NCBI GenBank assembly: GCA_013426755.1
Contig: AP019861.1
Coordinates: 2,325,271 to 2,389,270, forward strand
Length of the DNA stretch: 64,000 nucleotides
Source: Spirochaetota bacterium
Lineage (GTDB): Bacteria > Spirochaetota > UBA12135 > COTS27
Reading direction: 5' to 3'
Shown here: piece after piece, positions 29,423 to 39,347 of the stretch
How positions within the stretch are numbered: position 1 is the first letter of the stretch
How the letters are laid out: each line of letters begins with the position of its first letter
Made by a program: the position numbers and the translations under genes
Notes under the pieces: generated by a model
Databases searched by the model: none
The model's input: the letters and a program-made list of their open reading frames with translations, nothing else
Told to the model about the DNA's origin: nothing

Positions 29423-30757
29423 ATGGAATCGTCATCTCATCATAGCGAAGAAGACCTCAAACAAAGTGCCGACCGCGCACTGAAAGAACGCCTCCATAAA
29501 GCATTTTCACCTGCAATGCCGATAAATGACGTCGATGCTTTCTATGGCCGTTATGAAGAACTGGAGCGTTTGAGTGAAGCTATTGACGAACCTGGCATGC
29601 ATATCATGCTCTACGGAGAACGGGGCATTGGAAAAACTTCGCTAGCCAATGTCATTTTTGCCCGCGATCCTAGTCTACATTTCATCAAGATAACTTGTAC
29701 CGAAAGAGAAGGCTTCACCAATCTATGGCGACATATCTTAACCCAACTTAAAAGCAATATCGGAAAATCTTTTTTTTCACAGTCGGGCCATACTAAAAAA
29801 ACGAATCTTCCTGCCGCTGCCTTTGAAAATTTCAAAGCACACATAGATACAGCTCTTACAGACAGCGAACGAAAATCTCTAAGCACAGAAACCATCATAA
29901 AAATACTCCATCCACTTCCTAAGAAACTTGTCATTGTATTAGACGAATTTGATGTCGCTGCTAAACAGGAAACGGTATCGCAATTGTTCGCAGGACTCAT
30001 TAAAACCTTCTCAGATAGATTGCCACAAATCACCCTACTATTCGTTGGTATTGCCAATAACAGTACAGAACTCATTGCCGAACACCCCTCACTAGAACGT
30101 TGTTTCTCACAAATCATGCTAAAACGCATGAACATGGAGGAAATGAGTGATCTTTTAACGGGGTGTCTTTTAAAGGTAAAACTCACAACCGACGGAGAGG
30201 TTAAAACTTTGCTCTTAACCCTAGCAGCAGGCTTCCCGTATTACGTACACATGCTAGGCAAATACGCCGCCGAAAGCGCTCTCACACACCGCTACACGGT
30301 TATCACAAAAGCCAATCTTAAAGCAAGCGTAGAAAAAGCCATTCGCAATACCTTTGCAAGTATCGTCACCGCATACAAAAAAGCAACGCAGCCCAATATT
30401 AATTTCCCACCCCGCGCCAAATGGTTCTACAGCGAAGTCCTCGAAGCCGCCGCCCAATTCAAACCGCAAAACGATTTCATTCACACGCCAGAACACCTCA
30501 CTGAACCAAGCAATGAAGAAATTTGTTTTTCCGCTAAAGAACTCCTCCCCTTCATCTCAATCAAAGCAGCCGCATTCGACGATCAAGCAGGACAATACCC
30601 CAAAAAAGTCAGCCTAGCATTATCCCAATTAACGAGGTCTTCACGTGGCACCGTCCTGAGAAAAATACCCCGATTAACCTCCCACACCCCCGTCCAATAC
30701 CAATTTGAAAACCCCCTGCTTAGAGCCTTCATCCTGCTCAAACTCTACCTTAAATAA
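29423..30757 (+). CDS. AAA/STAND-type ATPase, Orc1/Cdc6-like
   Basis: A 444-residue P-loop ATPase. Walker A is GERGIGKTS at about residues 65-73 and Walker B is KLVIVLDEFD (about 167-176), followed by a sensor-like region (ITLLFVGIANNSTELI) and the family LKRMNMEEMSDLL stretch. The head resembles archaeal-type and Orc/Cdc6-like ATPases that carry a helical lid and a C-terminal winged-helix-like region (about 340-444). The function is unknown; such proteins are often stress or regulation modules. It starts 15 bp after alaS in the same operon, which is an odd partner for a housekeeping synthetase. Confidence 0.72.
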   Translation: MESSSHHSEEDLKQSADRALKERLHKAFSPAMPINDVDAFYGRYEELERLSEAIDEPGMHIMLYGERGIGKTSLANVIFARDPSLHFIKITCTEREGFTNLWRHILTQLKSNIGKSFFSQSGHTKKTNLPAAAFENFKAHIDTALTDSERKSLSTETIIKILHPLPKKLVIVLDEFDVAAKQETVSQLFAGLIKTFSDRLPQITLLFVGIANNSTELIAEHPSLERCFSQIMLKRMNMEEMSDLLTGCLLKVKLTTDGEVKTLLLTLAAGFPYYVHMLGKYAAESALTHRYTVITKANLKASVEKAIRNTFASIVTAYKKATQPNINFPPRAKWFYSEVLEAAAQFKPQNDFIHTPEHLTEPSNEEICFSAKELLPFISIKAAAFDDQAGQYPKKVSLALSQLTRSSRGTVLRKIPRLTSHTPVQYQFENPLLRAFILLKLYLK

Positions 30758-30816
30758 TTCACATCACCACACCTAAATAAATAGGGAGTCTATATTCAAT
30801 AGTTCAATAATAATCC

Positions 30817-31596
30817 ATGAATGAACCCAAACCGCCCAGGGCTTCGGTCATAGTCGGACTAGGAAACCCAGGCGCCCGTTATCATCATACACGCCATAAC
30901 TTAGGCTTTCTCGTTATAGAAGCACTAACGACCTCTCTTCCCCGCTCTTTCCATGCCCCAAGCTTGGTCAATGCAACTTCCAGCCAAAAACACATGAGTA
31001 AAATCTTCTCTTACTCGATAACAATTCCCAATAGTAACACTGCCGCTAAGAACATCATGTTAGTGCAACCCCAGACCTATATGAATAAAAGCGGTGAAGC
31101 ACTCCTAAGTTTAATGAAATTTAATAACATAGCCGCATCAGACCTTATTGTCATTTACGACGATGTCAGCTTGCCCTTCGGTGTTATGAAATTACGAACT
31201 GCAGGTAGCAGTGGTGGACACAATGGCGTTGCATCTATTATTGAAAAGATTGGAACAAATTTTATCCGCTTGAAATGTGGTATTGCTCCCCAAGATTCCA
31301 ATAAAACCAATGCAACCTCTAATTCACATGCATTCGTGGGTACTAAAATTTCACTAGAAAAATATGTTTTAAATGATTTTTCTAGCGTCGAACAAAAACA
31401 CCTCTCGAAATACTGCTTAGTACTTGGAACTGTAATTCTAAGTCTGATAAATCCGCTAGCAAAGCTCGAAGCTCGTCATCACCAAGCCGAATTAAAAAAA
31501 CGTGCTGCACGCACCGCTAGCCTTATCAATGGAAAACACTTTAACGACATTAACCTAACTCATTTCATCACACAACCACACAACATAACCACCTAA
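30817..31596 (+). CDS. pth: peptidyl-tRNA hydrolase
   Basis: Releases peptides from stalled peptidyl-tRNA. Core motifs present: VGLGNPGARYHHTRHNLGF (with the catalytic histidine), QPQTYMNKSGEA, YDDVSLPFG and GGHNGV. At 259 residues it exceeds the usual length of about 190; an inserted loop (about 45-75, Ser/Asn/Thr-rich) and an added tail explain this. It follows the ATPase by 59 bp. Confidence 0.93.
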   Translation: MNEPKPPRASVIVGLGNPGARYHHTRHNLGFLVIEALTTSLPRSFHAPSLVNATSSQKHMSKIFSYSITIPNSNTAAKNIMLVQPQTYMNKSGEALLSLMKFNNIAASDLIVIYDDVSLPFGVMKLRTAGSSGGHNGVASIIEKIGTNFIRLKCGIAPQDSNKTNATSNSHAFVGTKISLEKYVLNDFSSVEQKHLSKYCLVLGTVILSLINPLAKLEARHHQAELKKRAARTASLINGKHFNDINLTHFITQPHNITT

Positions 31597-31668
31597 CTTA
31601 CTCTCATCTCAATTACTACCACCTCTATTAATAACAATCATTCCCAGCCCCATCGTGAGAAACCAGCT

Positions 31669-32556
31669 ATGCAAAAAAGACCCGTATTATTACTAGCAAC
31701 GACTAATAAAGACAAACGAATAGAATTTGAAGCCGCTCTTAAATCTATTTTAGAAGAGACGCCGCTTAGCCTAAAAACATTTCTCGACTACTCACACGTT
31801 ATGCCAGAGATAGAAGAGACGCGAACAACATTTCTAGCCAATGCAACACTTAAAGCGAAGCAGACATTGACTTACTTTATAAGCAATCGCCTAGAACCTG
31901 ATCTTTGGGGTGTCCTAAGCGATGATAGTGGGTTAATGGTACCCGAATTAAACAATGCCCCAGGTGTATATTCTGCTAGATATGCAGGGGTCAATGTTTC
32001 TGATACTGCTAATAGAGAAAAACTCCTGACCCAATTAAAAGACGTAAAAATCGCCTCTAAACGAACAGCCCAATTTATAACATGCCTTGTTCTCATCTAC
32101 TACGCTTCTAAAGAAGCATGGTACGAGATGAATCCTGATCTAAATTCATACAATGAAGTACTTGAAGAAAAGAGGCTCACCGCTAAACCCAATGAAACCT
32201 CAAAATCGTTTGAAGACGCTACCTTTTCTTCTGCTGCTGCTATGTCTTCATCGCTAGCAACCCTCAGTGTGACGGGAACTAGAGCGGGATGGATAGCGCT
32301 TGAAGAACGCGGAAATCAAGGATTTGGTTATGACAAGGTATTTATTCCTAATATTGCGGCACATCCTAATAAGGCTGATACGACAGAGCACGGTGAATAT
32401 CTGCATAGAAAGACATTTGCTGAAATGAGTCTTGAAGCAAAAAATAGCTGCTCCCATCGTACCGATGCTTTGACAAAACTAAAAATTCCATTGCAATCCG
32501 TAGTCTCTCAGATCTTCGGTCACAATTTCTATAATAATCTAGATAAAATCGAATAA
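31669..32556 (+). CDS. rdgB: dITP/XTP pyrophosphatase (RdgB/HAM1 family)
   Basis: Removes non-canonical purine nucleotides from the dNTP pool. Motifs: LLATTNKDKRIEF (variant of ATxNxGKxxEF), LSDDSGLMVPELNNAPGVYSARYAG, FGYDKVFIPN and TFAEMSLEAKNSCSHRTDAL. Length 295 against about 200 in the family: a roughly 60-residue Glu/Ser/Ala-rich insert lies at about 150-210. It follows pth by 72 bp. Confidence 0.92.
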   Translation: MQKRPVLLLATTNKDKRIEFEAALKSILEETPLSLKTFLDYSHVMPEIEETRTTFLANATLKAKQTLTYFISNRLEPDLWGVLSDDSGLMVPELNNAPGVYSARYAGVNVSDTANREKLLTQLKDVKIASKRTAQFITCLVLIYYASKEAWYEMNPDLNSYNEVLEEKRLTAKPNETSKSFEDATFSSAAAMSSSLATLSVTGTRAGWIALEERGNQGFGYDKVFIPNIAAHPNKADTTEHGEYLHRKTFAEMSLEAKNSCSHRTDALTKLKIPLQSVVSQIFGHNFYNNLDKIE

Positions 32557-32963
32557 TTCGTCTGCAGCCAGGCTTAATTAGTTGCAATTGCTAAAAATAA
32601 TATTAACTTATAAGTATATAGAAGCATATAGCCTACTTAACAACCCGTAAAAATAGGAACTCTGCTGAAATTAGGGGAGAGACGCATTAATAACCGTACT
32701 TAGCAGCTATTTTGTATGATACTAAATCTTGTTACAACCCCAATATCAAGCATGTTATTACCCCAATGACACTAAATCTCATTACAAACCTAATATCAAG
32801 CACTTTACATACCTAAAAATCATTTAATGCATGCGGATGATTCCAAATAAGGCGTATAACCATTAGAAACCATCACATCACTACATCACTATCTCAATAT
32901 ATCCCATATAAAATATCTCATATAAAACAACAAGAACAACAACGAATAATAGCACAATCGACT
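32557..32963. other. intergenic spacer before clpS
   Basis: About 400 bp without a gene. A diverged direct repeat (ACTAAATCT, then TTACAA, then AATATCAAGCA) occurs twice between about 32716 and 32810, unit about 57 bp. No terminator hairpin was recognised. Confidence 0.5.
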
Positions 32964-33305
32964 ATGGCAGAACATTCTGGAGATTATCAAGAAGATGCGT
33001 CCTCAAGCAAAGGCTTAGCAGACCCTGAATTAGCAGTAGAAATTGAATATGCTTATCCCGCAAAATTTAAAGTCATTATTCATAACGATCATTACACGGC
33101 TATGGACTTTGTCGTTGAGATTCTCGTGAATTTTTTTCATAAAGATAAAAAAACCGCCGAACAACTCATGCTAACAGTCCATCACGAAGGACAGGCTGTA
33201 GCAGGGTTATATTCACGCGAAATAGCAGAAAGTAAAATTCGTGATATCGACAAACTGGCTAAGGAAAAAGAATACCCCCTGCGGCTATCTATGGAAAAAG
33301 CCTAA
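32964..33305 (+). CDS. clpS: ATP-dependent Clp protease adaptor ClpS
   Basis: N-recognin adaptor delivering N-degron substrates to ClpA. The core reads YPAKFKVIIHNDHYTAMDFVVEIL (substrate-pocket residues in HNDHYTAMDF), with HHEGQAVAGLYSREIAESK near the C-terminus. 113 residues with an acidic, disordered N-terminus. It sits 165 bp ahead of clpA, the usual arrangement. Confidence 0.93.
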   Translation: MAEHSGDYQEDASSSKGLADPELAVEIEYAYPAKFKVIIHNDHYTAMDFVVEILVNFFHKDKKTAEQLMLTVHHEGQAVAGLYSREIAESKIRDIDKLAKEKEYPLRLSMEKA

Positions 33306-33470
33306 GTCGTACTAAACACCCCACAAAAAGCAAACATCCATAAATCCCGCCTATAACACACAAGCTACTACGCTCGCCCTAATATCATACACCCCAGAAA
33401 CTTACGCAAAAAAATACGCATCCACCGTAAAATTATTTTTTATCATTAAACATCATCGCAGGACCTCACC

Positions 33471-35945
33471 GTGATCACAGCAGAAGTGCAACTCATATTA
33501 AACATAGCGCTTAAAGAAGCTGTCCGCATGCGCCATGAATATATTTTATGCGAACATCTACTGTACTGCATTGCTCACCATGACCACGGGGCTGCTATTT
33601 TAGAAAAAGCAAATGTCAACATAACTAACCTCTGCACAGAGCTAGAACACCACCTGGAAAAAGAACTTTATAAATTAGATAATAAAAGCAAAGATCACAC
33701 GCCTGAGACGTCCGTAGGATTAGAACGCGTCATTAATCAAGCTATCGATTATTCTATGGTTCATATCGGGAAAAATTGTAGTCTTGATGTCATTATCATT
33801 GCTATGCTGCAAGAACAAGAATCTTATGCGGTCTATTTGCTTTATAAAAACGGTCTGAGCCGTTACGAATTACTGCGAGGGACTGAGATTGGTGTCGGCA
33901 AAAGCAATCTCAATCCTCTAGGTCTAGAAAATACGTCCAGTTCAGTAACGACGCAGTCGTCCTCAGAGGATACTATCCTTAAGAAATATACCGTGTCCTT
34001 AACAGCACTTGCACGTGAAAAGAAAATAGACCCGCTCATAGGCCGCACTCAAAAATTAGAACAGGTCCTAACCGTCCTAAGCCGCAGAAAAAAAAATAAC
34101 CCACTGCTCGTAGGCAGTCCTGGTGTCGGTAAAACAGCACTCATCGAAGGGCTTGCTCTTAAAATCGTAGAAGGCGATATTCATCCATTTTTTAAAGATT
34201 TTGAAATATACAGCATTGACATTACGACACTTTTAGCAGGAACAAAATTTCGCGGCGACTTCGAAGAACGTATCAAGCAATTATTTGCTAGCATTGAAAA
34301 GAAAAAGCGTATTATTGTATTTATCGATGAAATCCATACCGTCATTGGAAGTGGCACCGCAGGCAACAGCCACCTAGACACCGCCAATATACTTAAACCC
34401 GTCCTCACCAAAGGCAATATAAGATTTATTGGAGCAACCACTTACAGCGAATATCGTTCGTACGTACAAAAAGATCACGCACTAGCACGTAGGTTTGAAA
34501 AAATTGATATTCCCGAACCCTCCCATGAAGAGACGTTTCTTATTTTAACCAGACTCAAGTCTTATTATGAACGTTATCACAATATTGAATACCCTCAAAC
34601 CACCCTCAAAAAAGTCATAGAGCTCTCTAAGCATTATCTTAAAGAAAAACATTTGCCAGACAGTGCCTTAGACATATTAGACATAGCAGGCGCCCAGGTC
34701 AAATTAAAACATTTCTCAAAAATAAAGCCACGCGTGACTATTCGTCACATTGAAAATGCGGTCTCTTATCTAGCCAATGTGCCTCTTAAAAAGATGCAGT
34801 CTAGCGAACGAAGTCCCATCCGAGAATTAGAGATCAATCTCAAAAAACACATCTTCGGGCAAGACCACGCTATCACGGCAATTGTCAAAGCTATAAAAAT
34901 GTCTAAATCATCGTTAAGCGAAAAAGATAAACCGATAGCATCCTTTCTTTTTACGGGCCCTACTGGTGTTGGGAAGACAGAATTGGCACGGGTTGTGACA
35001 AAATTTATGCACATCAAGCTTATTCGGCTCGACATGTCTGAATACATGGAGGCGCATTCTGTATCAAAATTGATAGGCGCGCCGCCTGGCTACGTTGGGT
35101 ACAATGATTACCAGAACCAACTCACAGAACAAGTACGCAAATATCCACACGCCCTCCTCCTCCTAGACGAGATAGAAAAAGCACATAACGACGTCCTCAA
35201 TACGCTACTTCAAATCATGGATTACGGCACGCTCACCGATAGCAATAGCCAGAAGATAGATTTTTCAAATGTTATTATTATCATGACATCGAACGCGGGC
35301 GCCGATGAACTGGCAATGGCGTCAATGGGCTTTGTTGAAAATGACAATAGCTTTAAAATGCAGCAGAAAGTCAATAAAATCTTCTCACCTGAGTTTAGAA
35401 ACAGGTTAAATAGCATTGTACATTTCAATTTTCTAAGCGAAACGCTCGTATCTAAGCTTATTGAAAAGTTTATAGCGGAGATTAACGTTGCGATACGTCC
35501 GCAAAAGATCGTCATTACTCTCTCAGAAGCAGCCAAAAAATACCTGCACCGTCAAGGTTTCGATAAGAAAATGGGAGCGCGCTCACTTAAACGTGTTATT
35601 GAAAAAAACATTAAGGAAAAATTGATTGACGACATCCTCTTTGGAGCACTCACACAAGGAGGTACAGTGCATTTCACGGCACATGGCAATACCCTCACAC
35701 ATCACTTCACATCTGATATGACCCAACAATCCGCCCCAACCCAAGCAAAAAAACCTCCATCAACAAAACATCAATCAACAAAAACGCAATCCATAAAATC
35801 ACAAACAACAAAATCCCAAGCAAAAAAACCCCAATCAACAAAATCTCAATCTACAAAACCCCAAGCAACAAAACCTCCATCAACAAAGTCTCAATCAAAA
35901 AAACCTCAATCAATAAAAGCTCAATTAACAAAAAAGCTCAATTAA
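33471..35945 (+). CDS. clpA: Clp protease ATPase subunit ClpA with Lys-rich repeat tail
   Basis: Hexameric unfoldase feeding ClpP. Clp N-domain about 1-140, D1 Walker A GSPGVGKTA near residue 214 and Walker B VFIDEIH, D2 Walker A GPTGVGKTE near 495. The ClpP-binding loop aligns to residues 619-621 and reads MGF where E. coli ClpA has IGL. The start is the GTG at 33471, preceded by a GGA-type site. After residue about 750 the protein changes into Thr/Lys/Ser/Gln/Pro repeats (KSQ, KPQ, KPPS units, 15-bp period), an addition not found in ordinary ClpA. The fusion is in frame to the stop at 35943. Confidence 0.93.
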   Translation: MITAEVQLILNIALKEAVRMRHEYILCEHLLYCIAHHDHGAAILEKANVNITNLCTELEHHLEKELYKLDNKSKDHTPETSVGLERVINQAIDYSMVHIGKNCSLDVIIIAMLQEQESYAVYLLYKNGLSRYELLRGTEIGVGKSNLNPLGLENTSSSVTTQSSSEDTILKKYTVSLTALAREKKIDPLIGRTQKLEQVLTVLSRRKKNNPLLVGSPGVGKTALIEGLALKIVEGDIHPFFKDFEIYSIDITTLLAGTKFRGDFEERIKQLFASIEKKKRIIVFIDEIHTVIGSGTAGNSHLDTANILKPVLTKGNIRFIGATTYSEYRSYVQKDHALARRFEKIDIPEPSHEETFLILTRLKSYYERYHNIEYPQTTLKKVIELSKHYLKEKHLPDSALDILDIAGAQVKLKHFSKIKPRVTIRHIENAVSYLANVPLKKMQSSERSPIRELEINLKKHIFGQDHAITAIVKAIKMSKSSLSEKDKPIASFLFTGPTGVGKTELARVVTKFMHIKLIRLDMSEYMEAHSVSKLIGAPPGYVGYNDYQNQLTEQVRKYPHALLLLDEIEKAHNDVLNTLLQIMDYGTLTDSNSQKIDFSNVIIIMTSNAGADELAMASMGFVENDNSFKMQQKVNKIFSPEFRNRLNSIVHFNFLSETLVSKLIEKFIAEINVAIRPQKIVITLSEAAKKYLHRQGFDKKMGARSLKRVIEKNIKEKLIDDILFGALTQGGTVHFTAHGNTLTHHFTSDMTQQSAPTQAKKPPSTKHQSTKTQSIKSQTTKSQAKKPQSTKSQSTKPQATKPPSTKSQSKKPQSIKAQLTKKLN

Positions 35946-36344
35946 TATCAATATCCTAATATATGCACATCTATCTGGTTAAATCGTATATTCGCTATTG
36001 ACATAATTTACCCCCATATTACGAGCAATCACTACTTAAAAGAAACGCTGAAGAGACGCTAAACTTAGCATCATTTGAAAATGCCTCATAAAATGACCTA
36101 TAAAATCGCTAAAACAGTTCTCATTATCAATAGTGGTTCCTGTTGCCAGCCGATATTAGCCTAAGATTCTTTTAGCTGGCAAGCAAAGCAACTTAATGAC
36201 TTAAGTCAACCTAAAATTTCAAAATATCAAATTTTAAAAATAATACTTGCTCGGTTAATTTTTTAAATAAAAATCATATTTTTATTGAGTACAATATTAT
36301 TGTCATTATTAGAAATAAAATTTTTATTGGGTAGACGTGGTTGT
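35946..36344. other. spacer between clpA and the LptE-like gene
   Basis: About 400 bp without a gene. TTGCCAGC (36143-36150) and GCTGGCAA (36175-36182) form an 8-bp inverted repeat with a 24-nt loop, possibly a weak terminator, but no T run follows. A 9-bp AT-only inverted repeat (36266-36274 and 36278-36286, loop 3) lies just ahead of the next gene. Confidence 0.5.
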
Positions 36345-36938
36345 TTGAAAAAATTCATCCTGCTTATTATCTTAGGAAGTACAAGTATCCTGGGGAGTCT
36401 GGGTCTTTACAATTGTGCTGGCAAACGTTTGCCTGGTTTCACGGACAAGAGCTATTTCATTCCTCCTCATAAACGCAATGTATATATCAATGAACCCGTC
36501 AATCTTACTAGAGATTTCAATATTGGCATTGGCTTAGTCGAGACATTACGTGATTATTATAAACGCAATCGTACTAAAATGAAGTACCATGGCTATAAAA
36601 AAGCGGATTTCATCCTAACTTTATACCTCACGCGTTACAATGTAGAAAAGTCGGCAGCCCTAGATTTACATGGAAAAAACAAATTATCCGCAGTATTGGA
36701 ACTACAAGTTGATTTTATTGCTCAAAAAAATTCATCCGCTAGCACGCTAAGCGATTACGCACCACCCACCCGCCAAAATGCCTATTTGAGTCGTGCGCCC
36801 CTTATTATCGAGGCTGAGAGTGATGATTATATTGATGAACCTAGCTCACTAGAACTTATTGAAAAAATCCTCTACGTAAAAATCATTAGAAGTTTAGAAT
36901 TTTACTTCAAAACAGGCACACTGCCCCAAAAATACTAG
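36345..36938 (+). CDS. lptE: putative LPS-assembly lipoprotein, LptE-like
   Basis: Probable outer-membrane lipoprotein. A TTG start at 36345 gives a clean signal peptide (MKKFILLIILGSTSILGSLG) ending in a lipobox LYNC; an upstream TTG at 36285 would add 20 residues that spoil it, so I prefer 36345. The mature part (about 170 residues) has beta-strand-like segments and a family-like fold with DFILTLYLTRYNV. It lies directly before a holA-like gene; lptE next to holA is a widely conserved order and is the main support for the name. Sequence similarity to LptE is weak by eye. Confidence 0.5.
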   Translation: MKKFILLIILGSTSILGSLGLYNCAGKRLPGFTDKSYFIPPHKRNVYINEPVNLTRDFNIGIGLVETLRDYYKRNRTKMKYHGYKKADFILTLYLTRYNVEKSAALDLHGKNKLSAVLELQVDFIAQKNSSASTLSDYAPPTRQNAYLSRAPLIIEAESDDYIDEPSSLELIEKILYVKIIRSLEFYFKTGTLPQKY

Positions 36939-36959
36939 CCACCGATTGACTGAGCCGCC

Positions 36960-37040
36960 TTATTATCAATCAATAGTCATTTTAATAGTTATTTTAGCAA
37001 TCATTTTAGTAGTTATTTTAGTAGTTATTTTAGTGATCAT
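36960..37040. repeat. 12-bp TAGTTATTTTAG repeat between lptE-like gene and holA
   Basis: About six imperfect copies of a 12-bp word (AGTTATTTTAGT, CATTTTAGTAGT), lying between the LptE-like stop and the holA start. AT-only in composition. Confidence 0.75.
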
Positions 37041-37043
37041 TTC

Positions 37044-38105
37044 ATGATAAAAGCAGAACGCCCTCCCAAACGCTTATATCTCTTCCACGGCGAAGATTTC
37101 CATCAAGCAGAAGAGCATTTAAATAAGATAATAAAGGCAAAAACAGCGGCTAGTAGTGCCAAAGTCGATAAGTCACCTAAGAAAAAATCCACTGCCACAT
37201 CGCCCATCATTCGCTTTTATGGAGGAGAGGACAAATTAGACGCCGTCCTAGACGCTGTAAGCAATCCAAGTATGTTCAGCGGACATGCTTTTGTAATGTT
37301 GTACGATTATGATAAAGTCGCCGATAAAAAAAATCTAACCACCTTGATAGAGAATATTCACCCCCATAGCGTTTTATACCTTGTTAAAGAAGGAAAAACA
37401 TTCCATAGCGCTAGCTTTGAAAACCATGTTAGAAACTTGGGGTATGCCGAAGTCAATATTCAATTTTTTCTAAGCGAAAGTTCGATTAAAGAGCGTATTC
37501 TAAAAACATTTAAAAAAGAGAACATTGCTCTGACGCCTGAGGCACTGGCGTATTTGAGCGTCATTTTTCTAAATCATCCGCGTCTTATGAAAAGTGAGCT
37601 CGAGAAGTATCTCATATATTTCTCTGGACGGACAACGGCTATTCATGCAGCCGAATTTGAAGCTATCACGGCATTTGAACATACTTACAGTAGTTATGAA
37701 GTTATTGACGATATCTTAAATACCAACACACGTCTTAGGTTACGTAAATTTTTAACCTTTCTTAATAACGGCGGCAATTTAGCAGAACTTATCATCTTAC
37801 TCACTAGAGAAATTGAATTATTGATCGCCTATCATGAAGAAATTGCCCTAGGGCATCACGAAACCGTTGTCTTCAAGCACATACGCGTTTTTTATAAAAA
37901 ACACCAGCAAGTGCTAAAACGCCGGGCACGATTGTTCTCACAATATATACTCGAAAAATCACTCATAAGCCTGTTAGAGGTATCCGCTGCATTAAAATCT
38001 GAACATTTCTCCTACGCCGCTAAAGACAGCCTCAATCCAAACGCCACACTCACCAATCAAAAAGCCAAATGTCTCTTCGAACGGACACTACTTGCACTAA
38101 ATTAG
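37044..38105 (+). CDS. holA: DNA polymerase III delta-type subunit
   Basis: Predicted clamp-loader delta subunit. It starts RLYLFHGEDFHQAEEHLNKI, matching the N-terminal delta pattern, and the C-terminal helical domain includes RKFLTFLNNGGNLAELIILLTREIELLIAYHEE. Length 353 is right. The Walker A motif is degenerate, as in the family. Its place after the LptE-like gene supports the call. An internal Lys/Ser-rich loop (about 33-53) is extra. Confidence 0.72.
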   Translation: MIKAERPPKRLYLFHGEDFHQAEEHLNKIIKAKTAASSAKVDKSPKKKSTATSPIIRFYGGEDKLDAVLDAVSNPSMFSGHAFVMLYDYDKVADKKNLTTLIENIHPHSVLYLVKEGKTFHSASFENHVRNLGYAEVNIQFFLSESSIKERILKTFKKENIALTPEALAYLSVIFLNHPRLMKSELEKYLIYFSGRTTAIHAAEFEAITAFEHTYSSYEVIDDILNTNTRLRLRKFLTFLNNGGNLAELIILLTREIELLIAYHEEIALGHHETVVFKHIRVFYKKHQQVLKRRARLFSQYILEKSLISLLEVSAALKSEHFSYAAKDSLNPNATLTNQKAKCLFERTLLALN

Positions 38106-38283
38106 CCATCATTACCCCAATGACCCTTAGATAAACCATTCGCCCCAGTCAAACCTAGTAAAAAATACCGCTACCCTTTAAGATAAGTACATTGCTTCCA
38201 TGAACTTAAACCTAATTACACTTCTTCGTTATAAACCTAAGCTTAAACCTAAGCTAATCGGTAGTAGTAGTAAGGCATACGGT

Positions 38284-39204
38284 ATGATAGAAAGTGTGTT
38301 TTTTATATTAATATTGAGTCTTGTGACAAATAACTGTGGGCTGCCATCATTAACAGAGATCAATCTAGCACCCACACGCCCTGACGTGGTCGGATATTCT
38401 GATGGGACAAATATTTTCATAGAAATCTCAGGACGGTATCCAACAAGCCAATTCCCCAAATTCAATGGCTTCAATGTTTACTTTGGAACAAATAACGTCT
38501 CAACAAATATCCTTAAACGTGTCATTTATCAAAATAATCGCAGTGAACTTCCAACGACTCTCATAGGAGATAAACTAACCCGTACTGAAGTCGTCTTTAA
38601 TAACAATTTTTTATATCGTCTTACAGCAGCTAGTGATGAACAAGACTTAGCAGACGAACGGCTCTCCAGTACAAATGATGAAGCGACTAATACCATAAGC
38701 ACATATAATAATTATTACTTTATCATCAGACCGCTCAATGACTTCAAAGAGACCCAGAGCTCAGAAACTTTCAATATTTACATTCCAAACATCACCGATA
38801 ACGTCACAGAAACTCTGCAAGTAGGTGAAACCAAACTGCTAACCAGTCCCGCTACCGAGATCACAGCGGGAGGAGTGCCCACAGCGGTCTTTGAAATAAC
38901 CCTAAGTCGTACTAACGGTTATTACACGCTCACGCCCAATAATACCAATATCCTAGCTAGAAATCATTATATCAGTTCGAGAAGAGAAGGCTGCTACCAG
39001 TCGCACCACACAACAACCACACCGCCCTCCAATCTTTTTCAAACATCAGAAATGATCGTAAGAGAACATTACAGCTACCAATTCATTTACAATGACGACC
39101 CCAATAATCTATATCTGTTTTACTATCGAATTTACGTCATAAGTGTTGATAATAATACTATGATGTTGTGTATAGCTTATGAACAGCGCGGCAGGAGAAC
39201 CTAG
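38284..39204 (+). CDS. putative lipoprotein, first of a pair
   Basis: Lipoprotein of unknown function. I place the start at the ATG at 38284, which gives a short signal MIESVFFILILSLVTNN and a cysteine at residue 18 (LVTNNC), with an AAGG site nearby; a longer frame from 38200 would add a basic, repetitive leader (KPKLKPK). The mature part is Asn/Thr/Ser-rich with beta-rich segments. It is adjacent to another lipoprotein with a comparable plan. The relaxed lipobox is typical of spirochaetes. Extracellular or outer-membrane location is inferred. Confidence 0.62.
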   Translation: MIESVFFILILSLVTNNCGLPSLTEINLAPTRPDVVGYSDGTNIFIEISGRYPTSQFPKFNGFNVYFGTNNVSTNILKRVIYQNNRSELPTTLIGDKLTRTEVVFNNNFLYRLTAASDEQDLADERLSSTNDEATNTISTYNNYYFIIRPLNDFKETQSSETFNIYIPNITDNVTETLQVGETKLLTSPATEITAGGVPTAVFEITLSRTNGYYTLTPNNTNILARNHYISSRREGCYQSHHTTTTPPSNLFQTSEMIVREHYSYQFIYNDDPNNLYLFYYRIYVISVDNNTMMLCIAYEQRGRRT

Positions 39205-39228
39205 TACTTCACTTATTAGCCCCCTTCT

Positions 39229-39305
39229 AATTAAAAATCTAACTAAAAATTCAGTTAAAAACCCAATTAAAAATCTAACTAAAAATCCAATTAAAAATAT
39301 AACCG
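39229..39305. repeat. short AAAAATC repeat array after first lipoprotein
   Basis: Alternating AATTAAAAATC and TAACTAAAAAT words, about six copies, beginning 25 bp after the lipoprotein stop. Low complexity, no coding potential. Confidence 0.75.
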
Positions 39306-39347
39306 CTTATAACCTTATAAACCTTATAAAATCTAGAACCCATTGCA

